Positions 37,216 through 51,560 of a DNA stretch of 64,000 bases are shown here, one piece after another (position 1 is the first letter of the stretch; each line of letters starts with the position of its first letter). A program made the translations under genes and the position numbers. The stretch comes from Pycnococcus provasolii (Eukaryota > Chlorophyta > Pseudoscourfieldiophyceae > Pseudoscourfieldiales > Pycnococcaceae): positions 62,001 through 126,000 of the forward strand of contig OW568892.1 in the NCBI GenBank assembly GCA_938743325.2, given 5' to 3'. The notes beneath the pieces were generated by a model. The model was not told where the DNA came from and did not search any database. It saw only the letters and a program-made list of their open reading frames with translations.

Positions 37216-40200
37216 ATGGGGGGCGGGGGTGACTCCTCCTCTGACTCCTCTGCGGTACTCGGAAGTTTGGATCCGCGCAAAGCCTTTTTGTTCCTCTCGA
37301 CGGCGAATGCGCTCGGCACATCTGCAGAACGTGCCTCTATTATCTCCCTGTTAGCATCCGACACCTCCGAGGCGATCGACTTGTTCCTCGACACCGACAC
37401 GTCACAGTGCCTGAAAATTTCTTTAAGGCATAATGCTGGTGCGGCTGTTTCTGTCGCATGCACGAATCTTGTCGCTGAACCTTCAAACACGTCCACGGCC
37501 TCTGCTGCATCCGTCGTATTCACCAAGCTTGTCGCTGGGCCGCTCAGCGAAGCTGCGATACCAGCCGCTATACGATGCGACGTGCTCCTGGGAAACTCCG
37601 CGGGTGACTCGCTCTACCACTCGCTCAAGCACGTGTACGCGCCAATGCTCAAAACAGAGGCGTCGGCATTCAAAGACGCAAACGCAACCGCCGCAAGACT
37701 ATCGGAACTCGCGCAGGAACTCGCCGCAGGACTAGGGGCCGCCGCGAGAAGAGGTGCGCCGGGATCCCTGCCGTGGACGCGCGGATACCCAGACCCGGAG
37801 GAGGTGCCCGCGCACGCAACGCTCACTGTCGCCGACGAGTGCGCGCTGTGGACGGACCTAGCCAACAGCACGAACGCACCTGACGGAGCTCGAAGCGACG
37901 GCGCGGCGGTCGCCGCGGCGCTCGAGCCCGTCGCCGCCGCCTTCGCCGAACAAACATTCGCGCAGCTGGGAGAGGAGGATGCGCTCGAGGCGGTCGACGT
38001 CACGGCGCGCGACGCGCTCACAGCCGCGTGGATGGCCGAAACGCACGACAGCCCCGGCCCGCGAGGGGACCCGAAGTTTGCATGCTCTCTCAAGCGCATG
38101 ACGCGACTCCTCGAGCTCGTCGGCGCCGCCGTGCGCGCTTGGGCAGAGAAAGACACGCTTCGGTCGGAAATCTGGCGCGTGCCGTACGTGGAGGCGGAGA
38201 GAAGGCTGCGCAGTGGACTGCGCCTTCTCGTGGCGTGGGAGCGCGTCGCAAGCGACCTCACAACTGTCGACTTCCTCGGTGCGGGTCGCGCGTGGGAGGC
38301 ACGAGACGCGTTCGTCGACGTCGACCTGCGAAGGCTGATGGACAGGCTCGAGGAGGTGCAGCGCATTCTAGAGGCGCACGAGGTACGCATATATATTTTG
38401 TTTCTGCTTTGTTTTGTTTGGACACAACTAACACGCACACATACCTGCTCAGGAAATGAGACGCCTACTCACGCCAGAAGAGGCGGGCAGCCTAAATCTC
38501 GGCGGCGCGCTCGCGCCGTTCGAGAGTAGCGTCGGCGGCCTACCCCTCGGCGAATTCTCCGAGCCTGTGTGGAAAGCTGCCGTTGAGCAGCACGGACGAC
38601 TCATGGAGCCGGCGGGCAAGCGCGTTGCGCAGAAGCTTCGAGAGGTGCTCGGATCCGCACTCGGTCCTGCACTCGCGTCCGCGGTTGGCGCGCATGGCTC
38701 GCGCGCCGGATCGGGAAACACTCCCATCGCGCAGCCTCACCAAGTCCTTAAGGAGGTGATCCGATACGGTGGGCTGTTCAGCCGCCCCGAGGTGCGCGAG
38801 GAGGTCAAAGGCGAGCTCGATCTGCTGCGCCGCGAGCTCTCCAAGCACCTTGACAACCTGCGCAAAGACTTCAACGAACGAGCGGAGCTGCGCGGGCGGT
38901 ACCAAGCACAGTCAGGCGAGTCCGGGGACGGAAGCCACGGCCGAGGACTGCCATCGGTCGTCGACGCCATCGCATGGGCGATGCAGATGGAAAGCAAGGT
39001 GGACCGCACGCGCGACGCAAACCTCGCGATTATCGGGCACGCGCACGCTCGTCGACGCAGCGACGAGACGGGCGGCGGAACTCGCATAAACAGCAAGTCG
39101 TCCAACGTCGAGCCGGTGAAGCTTTCCACGAGCGGCGACGTCGACGCATTCGACGTCGAGTGCGTGGATGTGAAGCGAGACATCCGAGAATTTGTAAAGG
39201 AGCAGCATGCGGAGTGGATTTCGTCGACGCGCGAGCGGCTCGACGACATCAAGCTCGAAAAGCGAGGCCGGCTCATGGACATCGACACCAACGCCGGTGG
39301 CCAGGCGAGGCCTCACTACAACGACGAGCTCGTCGTGCTCCTGCGAGAGGCGAGGCAGCTGCAGAGCATGGGATTCTCCATCGACCCTGGGGTGCTCCGC
39401 GAGGTGGAGACGGCGAGGAAATTCTACCGGCATGGCATGGTGCTGAAGCAGGTGGCGCACTTCTACAACGACGTCTCCACGCAGATGATCGCCTGCCAGA
39501 AGCCGATGCTCATCTCGTTCGCGGCGAACTTCGAGAAGGTGCTGAAGTCGTCGAAGGACTCGCTGGGGCAGGTGATCACGTGGGACAAGCCGCAGGCGGT
39601 TGAGACGTACATTCAGAAGGTGGACGAGGCGGCGAAGCTGCTGACGGAAAAAAATCGGCGGCTGCGCGACGCGCACCGGCAGGTGGCGTCGAAGGTGTGC
39701 GGCCTGTTCGAGATTGACCTCGTGCGGCAGCGCGATCGCTGGGGTCGCGCCATCAAGGAAATTCGCGACGTGTTCAAGAGCCTGGAGATGGAGGGATTCG
39801 CCGCGGACAACCAGAGCGCGTGGCGCCTTCACTGGGACTTTCAGATCTACAAGGCGCTCGACTACCAGTACCGCCGAGGTCTCGAGGTGCTGAACGAGGC
39901 ACTGCCGCAGACGGACGTGAAACTTGTGTTCAAGCAGAAGAAGCTGCAGTACGAACCCCCGCTCGAGGAGATTCGCACGAAGCACTACAAGGAAATTCGA
40001 ATGTTCCTCAGCTTGCCCAACTTGCACAAGGGAGTCTCGGAGAAGAGCGACCAGGCTGGCTTCTTCCGCGCCATCACCGACGGGAAGGACGTGGCGTTCG
40101 GCATCGCGCGCGTCTACGAAAAGGCTGAGGCGTTGTTCAGCAAGCTCCTGGACGAGCAGAAGAAGTACGCCGATTGGGTGGCGCTCGGGAGCGTGAGCCT

Positions 40201-43200
40201 CGACGACTTTGTGAACGAACGTCTCGACGAGGTGGGCGACTGGGAGGCGAACTTCAAGGCGCTGCGCGCCGCCTCCAAGGATGCCGAAAAGCTGCCCACG
40301 GAAGTGAGGGTTGACAGCTTCTGCGTGAGCCTCACATCGATGAAGGCGGCGATCGACGAGCAGATGAGGTCGCTGCAGGATTCGCTCACCGGTTCCCTCA
40401 AGCGCAAGGGAGAGGCGGAGAAGCTGGAGGTGGAGCAGTTCCTGAACGATGCGCGCGATATGCTGCAGATGAAGGCAAACTCCGTGGAGGAGATTGCGGA
40501 GATGAGGGCAAAGGCCAAGGAGATTGTGGAGAAGCGAAAGCGCATGCAGATGCTGCGAAAGAAGGTGGAGGAGAAGAACAAGCTGATACGTGCCATGGGT
40601 GGTGCCGTTGGCGGCGGCTCGTCCGGCGCCAAGGGGATTGGGCCGGGAGGGTCAACCGGTGCCGGCGGCGCAAGCGCGACGACGGTCGACATCAACAGCC
40701 TGAACTCCGAGTGGGAGACGCTCGAGGCGAAGTTGGACCAGCACGAGGAGCACCTCGACGCGCAGCGGTCTGAGCTGAAAAAGCAGATGGGTGGCCGCGT
40801 GAACGAATTCGTGGGACGGCTCGACACTTTCGTGGCGCGGTGGGGTGAGCTGAAGCCAAAGGGGATCCCGAAGAATCCCGAGCTTTTAGTGCAGAAGATT
40901 GAGGAAGATGCCGCAAGATGGGAGGAAATGTGGGAGGAGGCGCAGAAGGTCATCAAGGAGTGCGACAGCTTCGGCATCGATCCTCCTGGATTTGAAATGC
41001 TCGCCCAGGTGGGTGAGGACATCAAGGCAACGCGCGAGGCGTGGGGGCGGTACGCCGAGTTCAACGAAATGAAGAAGGACATCGGCTCGAAGGACTGGAT
41101 CACGCAGCGCTCGAAGCTGTTTGAGCTCGAGGACTTCGTCGCCGACTGGAGCGCGAAGGTGCGAGAGTCGAAGAAGGCGGACAGCACGTCGGGAGATCCC
41201 AACTCAGGCGCCGCGGTGGTTGCCACGCTCGTGCTCGAGGAGCTCGAGGACTACAAATCCGTGCTGCCGCTGCTGAAATATGCACGTGGCGACGGTTGGG
41301 TCGAGGAGAATTGGATGAACCTGTTCAAGATCATGAATCTGCCAACGCGAGGCGAGGGCGCGGTCACGCTCGAGACGCTCACCGTGGACCACTTCCTCAA
41401 GCGCGCCAAGGTGGTGGTGTCCAAGGCGGACGAGCTGAAGCATCTGCAGCGCACCGCCCAGGGCGAGTCCACGATCCGAGACGCGCTTATGCAGCTGAAG
41501 AAGTGGGGCCTCGAGGCGTCGTTCAAGCTGACGCACAGCGAGAGCGACGTCGTGCAGCCGGTGGCTCTCGTGAAGGAGTGGAAGGAGCTTATGACAGAAA
41601 TTTCTGACAATCAGAGCCTCGTGGGAAGCCTTAAGGAGTCGCCATTCTTCGAGCCATTCCGTGCGGAGACGCTTGAGTGGGAGACACGTCTTGCCGTGCT
41701 CGGCGAAGGGCTGCATCACCTGAATGGCGTGCAGCGCCGACACCTGTACCTCGCTCCCATCTTCGCGCGCGGCGCACTGCCGCAGGAGCAGCGACGCTTC
41801 CGCGAGGTGGATCAGAGGTACCGCAGCATCATGTCGAGCGTGGAGCGCAACAACAGCGTGAAGGTTTTCGCTGACATTCCACGCGTGGTTGAGGACCTCG
41901 AGTGGATGGTAAACCAGCTGGAGGTGTGCCAGAAGGCGCTCAGCGACTTTCTCGAGGAGAAGCGCGGACTGTTCCCGCGCTTCTTTTTCCTCGGCGACGA
42001 TGCGATGCTCGAAATTCTCGGCCAGGCTAAGAATCCAAAGGTGATCCAAACGCACCTAAAGAAGCTGTTTGCGGGCATACACAGCGTGGTATTCAGCGAC
42101 GACAATAAGACCATCCTGAAGATGAAGAGCGTCGACGGGGAGACGGTTCCGCTCACGCCTCCCGTGACTATCAGCGAGAATGTGGAGGACTGGCTGCAGC
42201 GGCTATCAGACACGATGCAGGTGACGCTTCGAGACGCGCTGAAGCAGTGCTTGAGCGTGAAGGACTACCGCGCAAGCCCGGGGCAGATTTTGGGCATATC
42301 TGACCTTGTGCACTTCACCGCCAAGGCTGAGCACGCTTGCGTGTCGGGTGGGTTGCCTGGACTTCTTGCGGAGCTGCAGAACCAGCTGAAGGAGTACACG
42401 AGCTTCGACAGCAGCGAGCACCGCGTGCTGCGCCTCAAGATACAAGGCCTAATCATCGATCTCATTCACAATCGTGACGTCGTGGAGTACCTGCTGGAAC
42501 AACGATGCACAAAACCGGCTGACTGGGCCTGGTACGTTTGCGTTTTGGAATTTATAAAGCTGATAACTATCTTTTTTCTCACGCATCACTAACCTATCCC
42601 GCTAAAAAAATGACTGAACATATTGATCCAATTAAACAGGTACAAGCAATTGCGTTACTACAAGACGGACGAGAGCGGCGCCTGTACCGTCAAGATGGCT
42701 GAGTGCACGACGAGCTACACGAATGAATATCAGGGCAACGCGCCGAAGCTCGTGTACACTCCGCTCACCGACAAATGTTATCTCACCCTGATGATGGGCA
42801 TGCACCTCGGCTACGGCGGAAATCCGTACGGCCCAGCTGGCACTGGAAAGACGGAGTCTGTAAAGGCGCTTGCACAGGCTCTCGCTCGCCAGTGCCTTGT
42901 TTTCAACTGCGACGAGCAATTCGATTACAGCTCGATGGCCCGCATCTTCCAGGGCCTGTGCCGATGCGGCGCTTGGGGATGCTTCGACGAGTTCAACCGC
43001 CTCGAGCTCGCCGTGCTGTCGGCAGTCAGCCAGCAAATCCAGACGATTCAGTCGGCGCTGAAGCAGCGCACAGCCTCGTTCGAGTTTATGGGAAAGAGCG
43101 TTCCGCTAAACCCATCCGCGGGCATTTTCGTGACGCTCAACCCTGTAGGCAAGGGCTACGGCGGACGCGCGATTCTGCCCGACAACCTGAAGGCGCTGTT

Positions 43201-46200
43201 CCGAGCCATAGCAATGTCAGCTCCCGACAACGCGCTCATCGCGGAGGTGATGCTCCTCAGTGAGGGGTTCCTCGACGCCAAGCTTCTTGGCAAGCGCGTC
43301 GTCAGCCTGTTTTCGCTGTCAAAGCAGCTGCTGAGCCCGCAGCAGTTCTACGACTGGGGCTTGCGAGCACTCAAGACGGTTCTCGGCATTGCGGGCAAGA
43401 TGCTTGTGACGCAGTCCAAGGGCAAGGGTGGCGTCAGCAAGGATGTGGAGCACCAGATTCTCATCAACGCCATGAAGGTGACGACTCTGCCGAAGCTCGA
43501 CACCGCGGACACGAAGCGATTCATGGACCTTATCCGCGACGTGTTCCCCGGCGTGGATGCGCCAGATGTTCCGGACGAAGATTTGAAGGCGGCGATTCAA
43601 AAGGCGTTCGGGGAGATGGGCCTCCAGCCAAACGAAATGCAGACCGAAAAGATACTGCAGCTGCACACCGCGTGCATGCAGCGCATTGGAGTCATCATCG
43701 TGGGACCCAGCGGCAGCGGCAAGTCCACTCTGCTGCAGGTGCTTGAGAAGGCGTACACGTTCCTGCCGAACAGCCATGTCAATGGCAGCGTCGTCATCCA
43801 CAAGATGAATCCCAAGGCTATGAACCGTCAGCAGCTTCTCGGCGTGATGGACAACGACACGCGCGAATGGAACGACGGCGTTCTGACCGCGGCAGCCCGG
43901 CAGGTTGTGCGAGAGCCTCTCGGTCAGCGCAGCTGGGTGCTCATCGACGGTGATGTTGACCCGGAGTGGATCGAGAGCCTGAACTCCGTGCTCGATGACA
44001 ACCGCTTGCTCACCATCCCCACCGGTGAGCGCATTCAGTTTGGGCCGGATGTTAACTTCATCTTCGAGACGCACAGCCTTGAATTTGCCTCGCCCGCGAC
44101 CATCAGCCGCAACGGCATGATTTTCCTGAGCGAGGACTGCGTCAAACCTGAGTTTCTCCACAACCGATGGCTATCTCAGAACATTCCTGACGACGTTCGA
44201 GGGCAGGTGGCAACGATGGTTGCGGACTACTTCGACAAGGCATTCGTGGCTGCCGAGAGCGTGGAGTTCAAGCCGTTCGCGGTCGATACCACCGCGGCGG
44301 GGCTCATTCTCAACACCCTCACGCAGCTGACGCCGGTGCCGGGTGCGAGCTCGGCGGCTCAGGATAGCCCTTCGCAAAAGCGTGCTTTCCTGCGTGGACT
44401 TGCGATGGGATTCGGAGGATGCATGGAGCCTGCGAAGCGCGCGGCTTTCGTTCAATTCGTCGAGAGGCTAGGTGGCGAGACGAATCTGCTCGCGGACGTT
44501 TCGGGAGGCGGGGGAAGTGGTGGCATGCTCAGCCGCGGGAACTCGGGCATGTCGGGAATGTCCGACAACTACGACGACGGCGAAGACAGCGCGGGTTCCG
44601 CTCCTGCCGCGAGCGCGAGCCAGGCGAGCGTCGTGGAGACGGATCAGCTTTGCCGCGACGAAAGCGTTGTGCTCAAGTGGCTTCGCCTTGGCGAGCCGGT
44701 GCTTCTCGTGGGACCTGACGGCTGCGGCAAGACGACTCTCATGCGCCGGTGCTTGGGCCGAATGACGGGCTACGGTGTTGCAGTGATGAACTGCTCCGCG
44801 CAGACCGCGGCGGTGCACGTCGTGCAGAAGCTTCGTCAGATGTGCGGTCAGCCGGCATCCACGGCGTCAGGGCGCGTACTGAGGCCCAAGGAGACGGAAC
44901 GACTCGTTCTGTGGCTGAAGGACATCAACCTCGCGAAGCCTGACAAGTATGCAACCTCGCAGCTCGTCGCGCTTCTCCAGCAGCTCGTGACGCACCGCGG
45001 CTTCCACGACGATTCGCTCGAATTCATCGGGCTGGAGAGAATCCAGGTTGTCTGCACGATGACGCCGTCCACCACCGTCGGCCGCTTCCCTCTGTCGACG
45101 CGCTTCGCGGCTGCGTGCCGCGTCTTCACGATGGGCATGCCCAAGCCCGAGGATCTCTCCAAGGTGTACACGGCGATGGTCCAGGAGGCGATGTCAGGTC
45201 TCTCGCTTCCCGCGAACAATGCTCTTGGGTCGAGCGCCGGGGCGTCGAGGCTTGCCACCAGCCTGCTTCGCGTGTTTGACGAGCTCAAAAAGGCGTTCGA
45301 CGCGGATGATCGGCGCCACTACGCGTTCACGCCGCGCGACATCACCACCGTTATCATGAACCTGCGCCGATATCGCCTCGAGGATGGCAGCGTCGACGCG
45401 ATGGATGCCGTCTACAGCGAGGCTTGTCGTGTATTCCGCGATCGCCTCTGCACGGCAGAGGAGCGGAACACGTTTGACTCCATCATTAGCGGTGAGCTGC
45501 GTGGCTCGTTTCGGTGGTCAGGAGGCGCGATGGCGCCTGACATCAAAGATCGGCCGTTTTTCACCACCGCCGGGCTTCAGCCTGACGAACGTGCGGCAAC
45601 GGAGACACGCGACGGAGGGTGCCGCCTCGATTCCCCGGGTCCGCCGCTCGCGCAGGTCAAGGGCGTCGATTTCAAGAAAATGGTCAAGGAGAAGATGAAG
45701 CAGTACAGCCGCGAGTATAAAGAGCTTGGCCTCGTGCTTTTTCCCGACGCAGTGGAGGCTGTGGCCAACTTGGACCGCACGCTCAGCATGGCTGGAGGAT
45801 CCACGCTGCTCTGCGGTCGAAGCGGTGTCGGCCGTCGCTCCGCCGCTCTGCTGGCAGCCTACATGAACCGCATGGAGGTTGTCCAGCCGACGATCGGGCG
45901 AGGCTACAACATGAAAGGGTTCCGCGCGGATCTCAGGATCGCTTTGCTGAAGGCTGGCGTCGAGGGCGTGCGAACGATGCTGCTACTCGAAGATCACGCG
46001 ATGCGAGACCCAGCCTTCCTAGAAATCATCAACTCCGTGCTGAGCGGCGGAGAGGTTCCTGGCCTCTTCGCGCCCGCGGAGCTCGAGAAGGAGCTCGCGC
46101 CGCTTCGCGAGTCAATAGACGAGCAGGGCAACGGTCTGTATCGAAGCCTGTACGCGTTCTTCGTCGCGCGCATCGTCGCCAACCTGCACATCGTCCTTTG

Positions 46201-49200
46201 CATGGACCCTTCAAACGAGGAGTTCGAGACAAGGTGCCTCAGCAACCCGGCGCTCTTCACTTCGTGCCACATCGTCTGGCGCGAGACGTGGTCGGAGCAG
46301 GGCATGCAGGAGGTTCCGCAGACGATCCTGCAGTCGGTGTTCGACGCGAGTGACGAGGATGACGACGACTTAATCGTCGATCAGCTTAGCCAGCTGCACA
46401 CGAGCCAGCTGAGCGCGGACGCCTTTTCCACGGGCGCCTCACCGCGCATGTTTGTGTCATTCGTGCATTTGTACAAGAAGATCTTCTCCATGGAGCGAGA
46501 AAAGGTGATCAAGAAGCGCAGCCACCTGTCCAAGGGACTTGCCAAGCTCGGGGAGGCGGAGTCGAAGGTGGACAGCCTCAGCCGCGAGGCGAACGAGCAG
46601 CGGCAGCTGCTCGAGGTGAAGCAGAAGGAGGCTGAGGAAGCGCTGACACAGATCACCGCGGCGATGGGAGCCGCGAGTGAGCGCAAGACGGAGGTTGAGC
46701 AGCTCTCCAGGTCGCTCGTGGAGGAGGAGAAGATCATCGCGGTGAGAAAAGGCAGCGTGGAGGAGGAGCTCAGCGACGTGCAGCCACTGCTCGAGCAGGC
46801 ACGTGCGGCGGTCGGGCAGATCAAGTCGGACAACCTGAACGAGATCAAGAGCTTGAAGATGCCCCCGGATGCAATTCGAGATGTGCTCGAGGGAACGCTG
46901 CTGCTGATGGGCCAGCACGACACTTCGTGGGGATCCATGAGGAAGTTTCTCAGCCAGCGCAGCATCAAGGAGGACATCATCAACTTCGACGCGAGGCGCG
47001 TGAACGTGGCGGATCGGCAGAACGTCGAGAAGCTGCTGAATACCAAGGGCAACAGCTTCGAGCATGCGACAATCTACCGCGTTTCCGTGGCTGCCGCTCC
47101 GCTCGCCGCTTGGGTTAAGGCGAACGTGAAGTTCAGCCAGGTGTGTGAGAAGATCGCCCCCTTGGAGAACGAGCTGACGGACCTGAAGCTGAAGATGGAG
47201 TCCAGCAAACGTCGATTGAAAGAGTGCGAGGAGGAGCTCAAGATGCTCGACCAGAAGGTGGTAGAACTCAAGACGGAGTTTGGTCGCAAGACGGGCGAGG
47301 CGGAGGCGCTTAAGATTGGCCTCCAGAAAGCCGTGGATCAGCTGGCGGCTGCGGAGAGCCTCATCGGCAAACTCAGCGGTGAGAAGCAGCGATGGAGCGA
47401 GACGAGCCTCAGCCTCGGCGCTATGCTGAAAGAACTTCCGCTGAACGCCATCTTAGCCGCGGGCTTTGGCGTGTACCTGTCAGACGAGACGGAGGATGTT
47501 CGAAGCAGCACGCTCAAGCAGTGGGCTGAGATCATCAACTACCACAAGTTTGATATTCGCCGCTTCCTCTCGTCCGAGTCGGAGATGCTCGAATGGAAGG
47601 CCGAAGGGCTTCCGGGAGACGAGCTGACCTTCGAGAATGCCATCGTCATTCTGAACGGCGTGCAGGTACCCCTGGTGATCGATCCCGCGATACATGCTTC
47701 GGAGTGGCTGAAAAAGCACGTACAGGCGTCGTCCGGCGGCCAGTTCGACACCGTGGCGCTGAACGACGATCGATTCGCGAACGCGCTCGAGCTTGCGGTT
47801 CGATTTGGCAAGACACTGGTGGTGACGGAGTGCGACTACATCGAGCCGATGCTGTACCCTCTCCTTCGCAACGACCTCGAGAAGCAGGGCCCGCGCCTGT
47901 CGGTGAAGCTCGGCGAGAAGACGCTCGACTACAACGAGAACTTCAAGCTGTACCTCATCACGCGAAATCCGACGCCGACGCTGCCTCCCGACGCCATCAG
48001 CCTCGTGTGCGTGACGAACTTCACCACGACGCGAAGCGGGCTTGAGGGACAACTTCTCGGCGACGTGATCAGGCACGAGCAGCCGGAGCTCGAGCAGCAG
48101 AAGAGCGAGCTGCTGCAGAAGGAGGAGTCGCTGAAGCTCAGCCTGAACAAGCTGGAGGAGAGCCTGCTGCAGACGCTCGCAGATTCTACGGGCAATCTGC
48201 TGGAGAACAAGGAGCTGATTCAGAGCCTGGAGGACACGAAGAGCCAGTCTGTGGGCATTGCAAATGCGCTCGAGGAGGGCGTTAAGCTCGGCGCAAGCCT
48301 CGATCAGCAGCGCGACGCGTACCGTCCGCTCGCGAGGAAAGGGTCTCTGCTCTTCTTCCTGCTTCGCGACCTTCGCGCGGCGAATCACATGTACCGATTC
48401 AGTTTGAAGAGCTTCCAGCGGCTATTCGCCAAGGCTCTGAGTGCCGAGTCTCCCAGTGCCGCGGTCGAGGCGCGCGTGAGCATGCTGGCGAGCACGCTGC
48501 TTTCGCTGGTGCTCGAGTACGTCGGCAGAAGCCTATTCAACCGCGATCGCCTCGTGTTCATCATGCACGTTGCGCGCCACATGGCGCCGGAGGCGTTCCC
48601 CGAGGCGGAGTTCAACGCGCTGCTCGGCTCAGCTGGGGCTGCCGGCGACGAGGGAACGAGCGGCGTGCCGAGCTGGATCACCTCGAGCGACGGCGCTGCA
48701 GGCTACCGTCGACTGAGCGCGACGCACCCGCGCCTTATGACGGAGCTTGGCCTCGCAGGTGGCGGCGAATCGGCGTGGGCAAGCTGGTACCGGTCGTCCG
48801 ATCCCGAGGCGAAGTTTGCCGACACGGGAAAGAAGCTGAGCGTGTCGCAGCAGATGCTCGTGCTGAAGGAGCTGCGTCCCGACAGGCTCACCGCCGCCAT
48901 GCCGGCAGCCGCGGCCACCGCGCTCGCTCTGAGATCCGTCAGCACGCCGCCCTTCAGCCTTGGCAAGCTTATGCGTGACGACGCGAGGAACGACGAGCCT
49001 ATTCTATTTCTCATCACGCCCGGCAGCGACCCGAGCCAGGAGCTCGCAGACTTTGCCGAGCGCGAGGGTAACAAGGAACGCTACCACGAGCTTGCGCTCG
49101 GCCAGGGTCAGAGCGAACATGCACTCAATTTGCTGCGACAGTGCGCTCGATCTGGCGACTGGCTCGTTCTTAAGAATGTGCACTTGCAAGTTGCCTGGTT

Positions 49201-50800
49201 GCCAACGCTGGAGAAGGAAGTGTTCGCGCTCGAGAAGCACGAGTCGTTCAGATTGTTCCTCACCGCGGAGCCTCACGCGGCGTTCCCCACCAGCCTCCTC
49301 GAGAATTCGCTAACCATCACGTACGAAGCGCCGCCAGGCTTGAAGAAGAACATGGAAATGACGCTCGACCAGTGGACGGCGAACTACTTTGGAGAGAGCA
49401 CGCCGCTGCGTGCGCAGCTGCTCTTCATGCTGGCGTACCTACACGCGATGCTGCAGGAGCGCCGCGCGTACATCCCCGAAGGCTGGTCCAAATTTTACGA
49501 ATTCAGCTTTGCCGACCTGCGCTGCGCCACCGCGATCGTGGATCTGGGAACGAGCCATGGCCAGCAGCCCAGCTGGGCATTCCTCCACGGCCTGCTTGGC
49601 GATACGGTGTATGGCGGCCGCGTCGACAACGTGTACGACGACCGCACTCTGCGCTGCTACCTGAGGCGCTTCTTCAGCCCCGAGGTTGCTAGCGCAATGG
49701 GTGGCCGTGCGACTCCCATCCCAGGATCGCGCAACATGGTTCTGCCATCGAGCAAGGCAATTCATGAATACGCGAAGCTGGTGGCGCAGATGTCGGATAC
49801 GGATCGCCCCGATATGTTCTTCCTGCCCATGAACGTCGACGTTTCCGCGCGCCAGCAGGATGGCAGCCGCGTGGTCACCACGCTGCGCGCTCTCGACGTG
49901 GCGAGCGTGAGTGCGAGCGGCTTTGATCGCGCGCTCTGGTCTAAGAAGCTTGCGCCCGTGCTGAGCCTGTGGGAGAGCCTGAAGGCTCACACCGGCTCTC
50001 TCAAGGGTGGCGTCGACATTCAGGCGAGCTACCTGAAGGCGGTCGAGAAGGTGGCGGGTGAGACGGATGCCAGTCCCGTGGATGGATTTGTCACGCTGGA
50101 GCGGCAGACAGGTCTCGGCATCGCTCTCGCGGTGGAGACAAGCCTGAGCCGCCTCAGCCGCATTTTGCGTGGCGTGGACGTGCTCACGCCGCTGGCCATG
50201 GTGGAGGGAAGCACACTGCTTCGCAACGAGGTTCCCGACGCTTGGGATCGCGCATGGTCCACCGGTCCGGAGCGCCCTATGGAGTTCTTGCAAGACGTGT
50301 CGGCGCGCTTGGACGGCATCGACGTGTGGTACAGCCACAGCCAGTCGCGGCGTCTGCTGGAACAGTCACTTCAGCTCTCGTCTTTGTTCAGACCTCATGT
50401 GTTCTTAAATGCGCTACGTCAGCAGGCTGCACGCAGCCAGGGCGTGAGCATGGATGCGTTGAAGTTGGCCACGCAGTGGGTGGCATCGGGCGGCGGCGGT
50501 GGCGCGGACAGCGGCGCGGCGCTCGTGACTGGCTTGCTTGTGCAGGGCGCGATGTTCGACGGCTCGCGCTTGTCTCCCGTGAATGCCGACAGCCCGACGA
50601 CGTCGCAGACGGTAAACTGCATGTTCAAGTGGCGTCCTAGCGAGGAGGTGGATGCGCAGATCAAGCAGGGTGGTTTTGTGGCGCTTCCTCTGTACGAGAC
50701 GCGCGATCGCACGACGGTGCTCGCCGAGCTGCTCGTTCCGTGCAGCTCGTCTGACGTCGAGACTTGGATGCTGAGTGGGGCAAGCTTCTTCACCAACTAG
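37216..50800 (+). CDS. DYNC2H1: Cytoplasmic dynein-2 (IFT) heavy chain, three exons
   Basis: Retrograde intraflagellar-transport motor (Chlamydomonas DHC1b). Exons 37216-38382, 38453-42531 and 42640-50800 are joined by 70- and 108-bp GT-AG introns; the product is 4468 residues, close to human DYNC2H1 (about 4300). The N-terminus DPRKAFLFLSTANALG matches dynein-2 (DVRKLFIFTTTQNYFG). The linker leads into AAA1 (GPAGTGKTES, residue 1813), AAA2 (GPSGSGKS, 2104), AAA3 (GPDGCGKT, 2440) and AAA4 (GRSGVGRR, 2808, the degenerate P-loop typical of dynein-2). The antiparallel stalk with its microtubule-binding tip spans about 3030-3336, then AAA5, AAA6 and a C-terminal domain ending WMLSGASFF. The second junction (DWAW|YKQLRYY) restores a conserved motif. 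TGTAA is at 50828-50832. It is convergent with the BART gene 78 bp away. Confidence 0.97.
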
Positions 50801-50878
50801 CAAAGTTTACAAATAGATTTAAATTTGTGTAAAGAACACGCCGTATATATTCTTTTATATTCTCTAAAGAAACACGTC

Positions 50879-51560
50879 TCAGTCGTCGTCGCTCGAGTCG
50901 ACGAAACCACCCACGCGTAACTCGTTTGGCTCGTCGTCGTCGTGCCAAGCATTTCGCTTCGTGTGATTAAAGAGCTCCTGCTGACTATTTCCACTCTCCT
51001 CCTCGAACTTCTCAAGTTCCTCATCCGTGGCGACGAATCCCGCGGCATAGTCCATGAAGCAGTTGTAGTCGGCTTGTTGATGTCGTGATTCCGTGCGTTG
51101 TGTTTGTTGTGTGTTTTGTGTCATGCGTCAGCTGCTGCCATCAAGACTCCTCCCATACGCCGCAAATCACGAAAGCAAAAAGTCTTCAAAACAACAAGTA
51201 CGCACCTAAGTCGAGCAGACGGTACACCGTCAGTGGAACGCCAGCGGAAGAGGATGCCGCAGCATCGCCGTCGTCTGCTGTCGCTATTCGTTCTCGTCCA
51301 GCCTTGCGTGCTGCTTCCACTTCTCTCTCGAAGTCGGTTTCGCTCATCGCGTGTGCCTCTGCAAACTTCTGCAGGAGCACTTCGAGGAGCGACGTGAACT
51401 CGCCGTGTATGGCGTAGCTGTCCATGTCTTGCTCGTCGTCGGCGCCGGTGAAGTTGAGCGCCTCGAGGTGCCTGAGCACGAACGGGCGCAGCACGGTGTT
51501 TTCCCACTGCGCCGCGTCGAGGTACGCGCTGAGCGAACTTGTGAAGGAGGCGGACGACAT
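50879..51560 (-). CDS. BART-domain protein (ARL2BP/CFAP36-like), two exons
   Basis: Exons 51206-51560 and 50879-51072 (minus strand) are joined by a 133-bp GT-AG intron (TTAG|GTGCGT ... CAAG|CCGAC), giving 182 residues. The BART domain binds GTP-loaded ARL2/ARL3; CFAP36 and ARL2BP act at the ciliary base. The first exon has WENTVLRPFVLRHLEALNF, DDEQDMDSYAIHGEFTSLLEVLLQKFAEAHAMSETDFEREV, comparable to human CFAP36 ([42 protein letters not shown]). The splice creates VYRLLDLADYNCFMDYAAGFVATDEELEKFEEES, in the position of the family's LA.(D)DF..FK.MM end. The tail is acidic (DSSDDD). The intron is predicted only from frame, splice sites and homology. It is the immediate neighbour of the IFT dynein gene. 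Confidence 0.78.

Noticed and set aside
47480-48388. 302-codon antisense frame within the IFT dynein gene, and many similar ones along 38-50 kb
   Set aside because: Leu/Arg/His-rich reversals of the dynein stalk and AAA codons; the motor domains are continuous on the sense strand.
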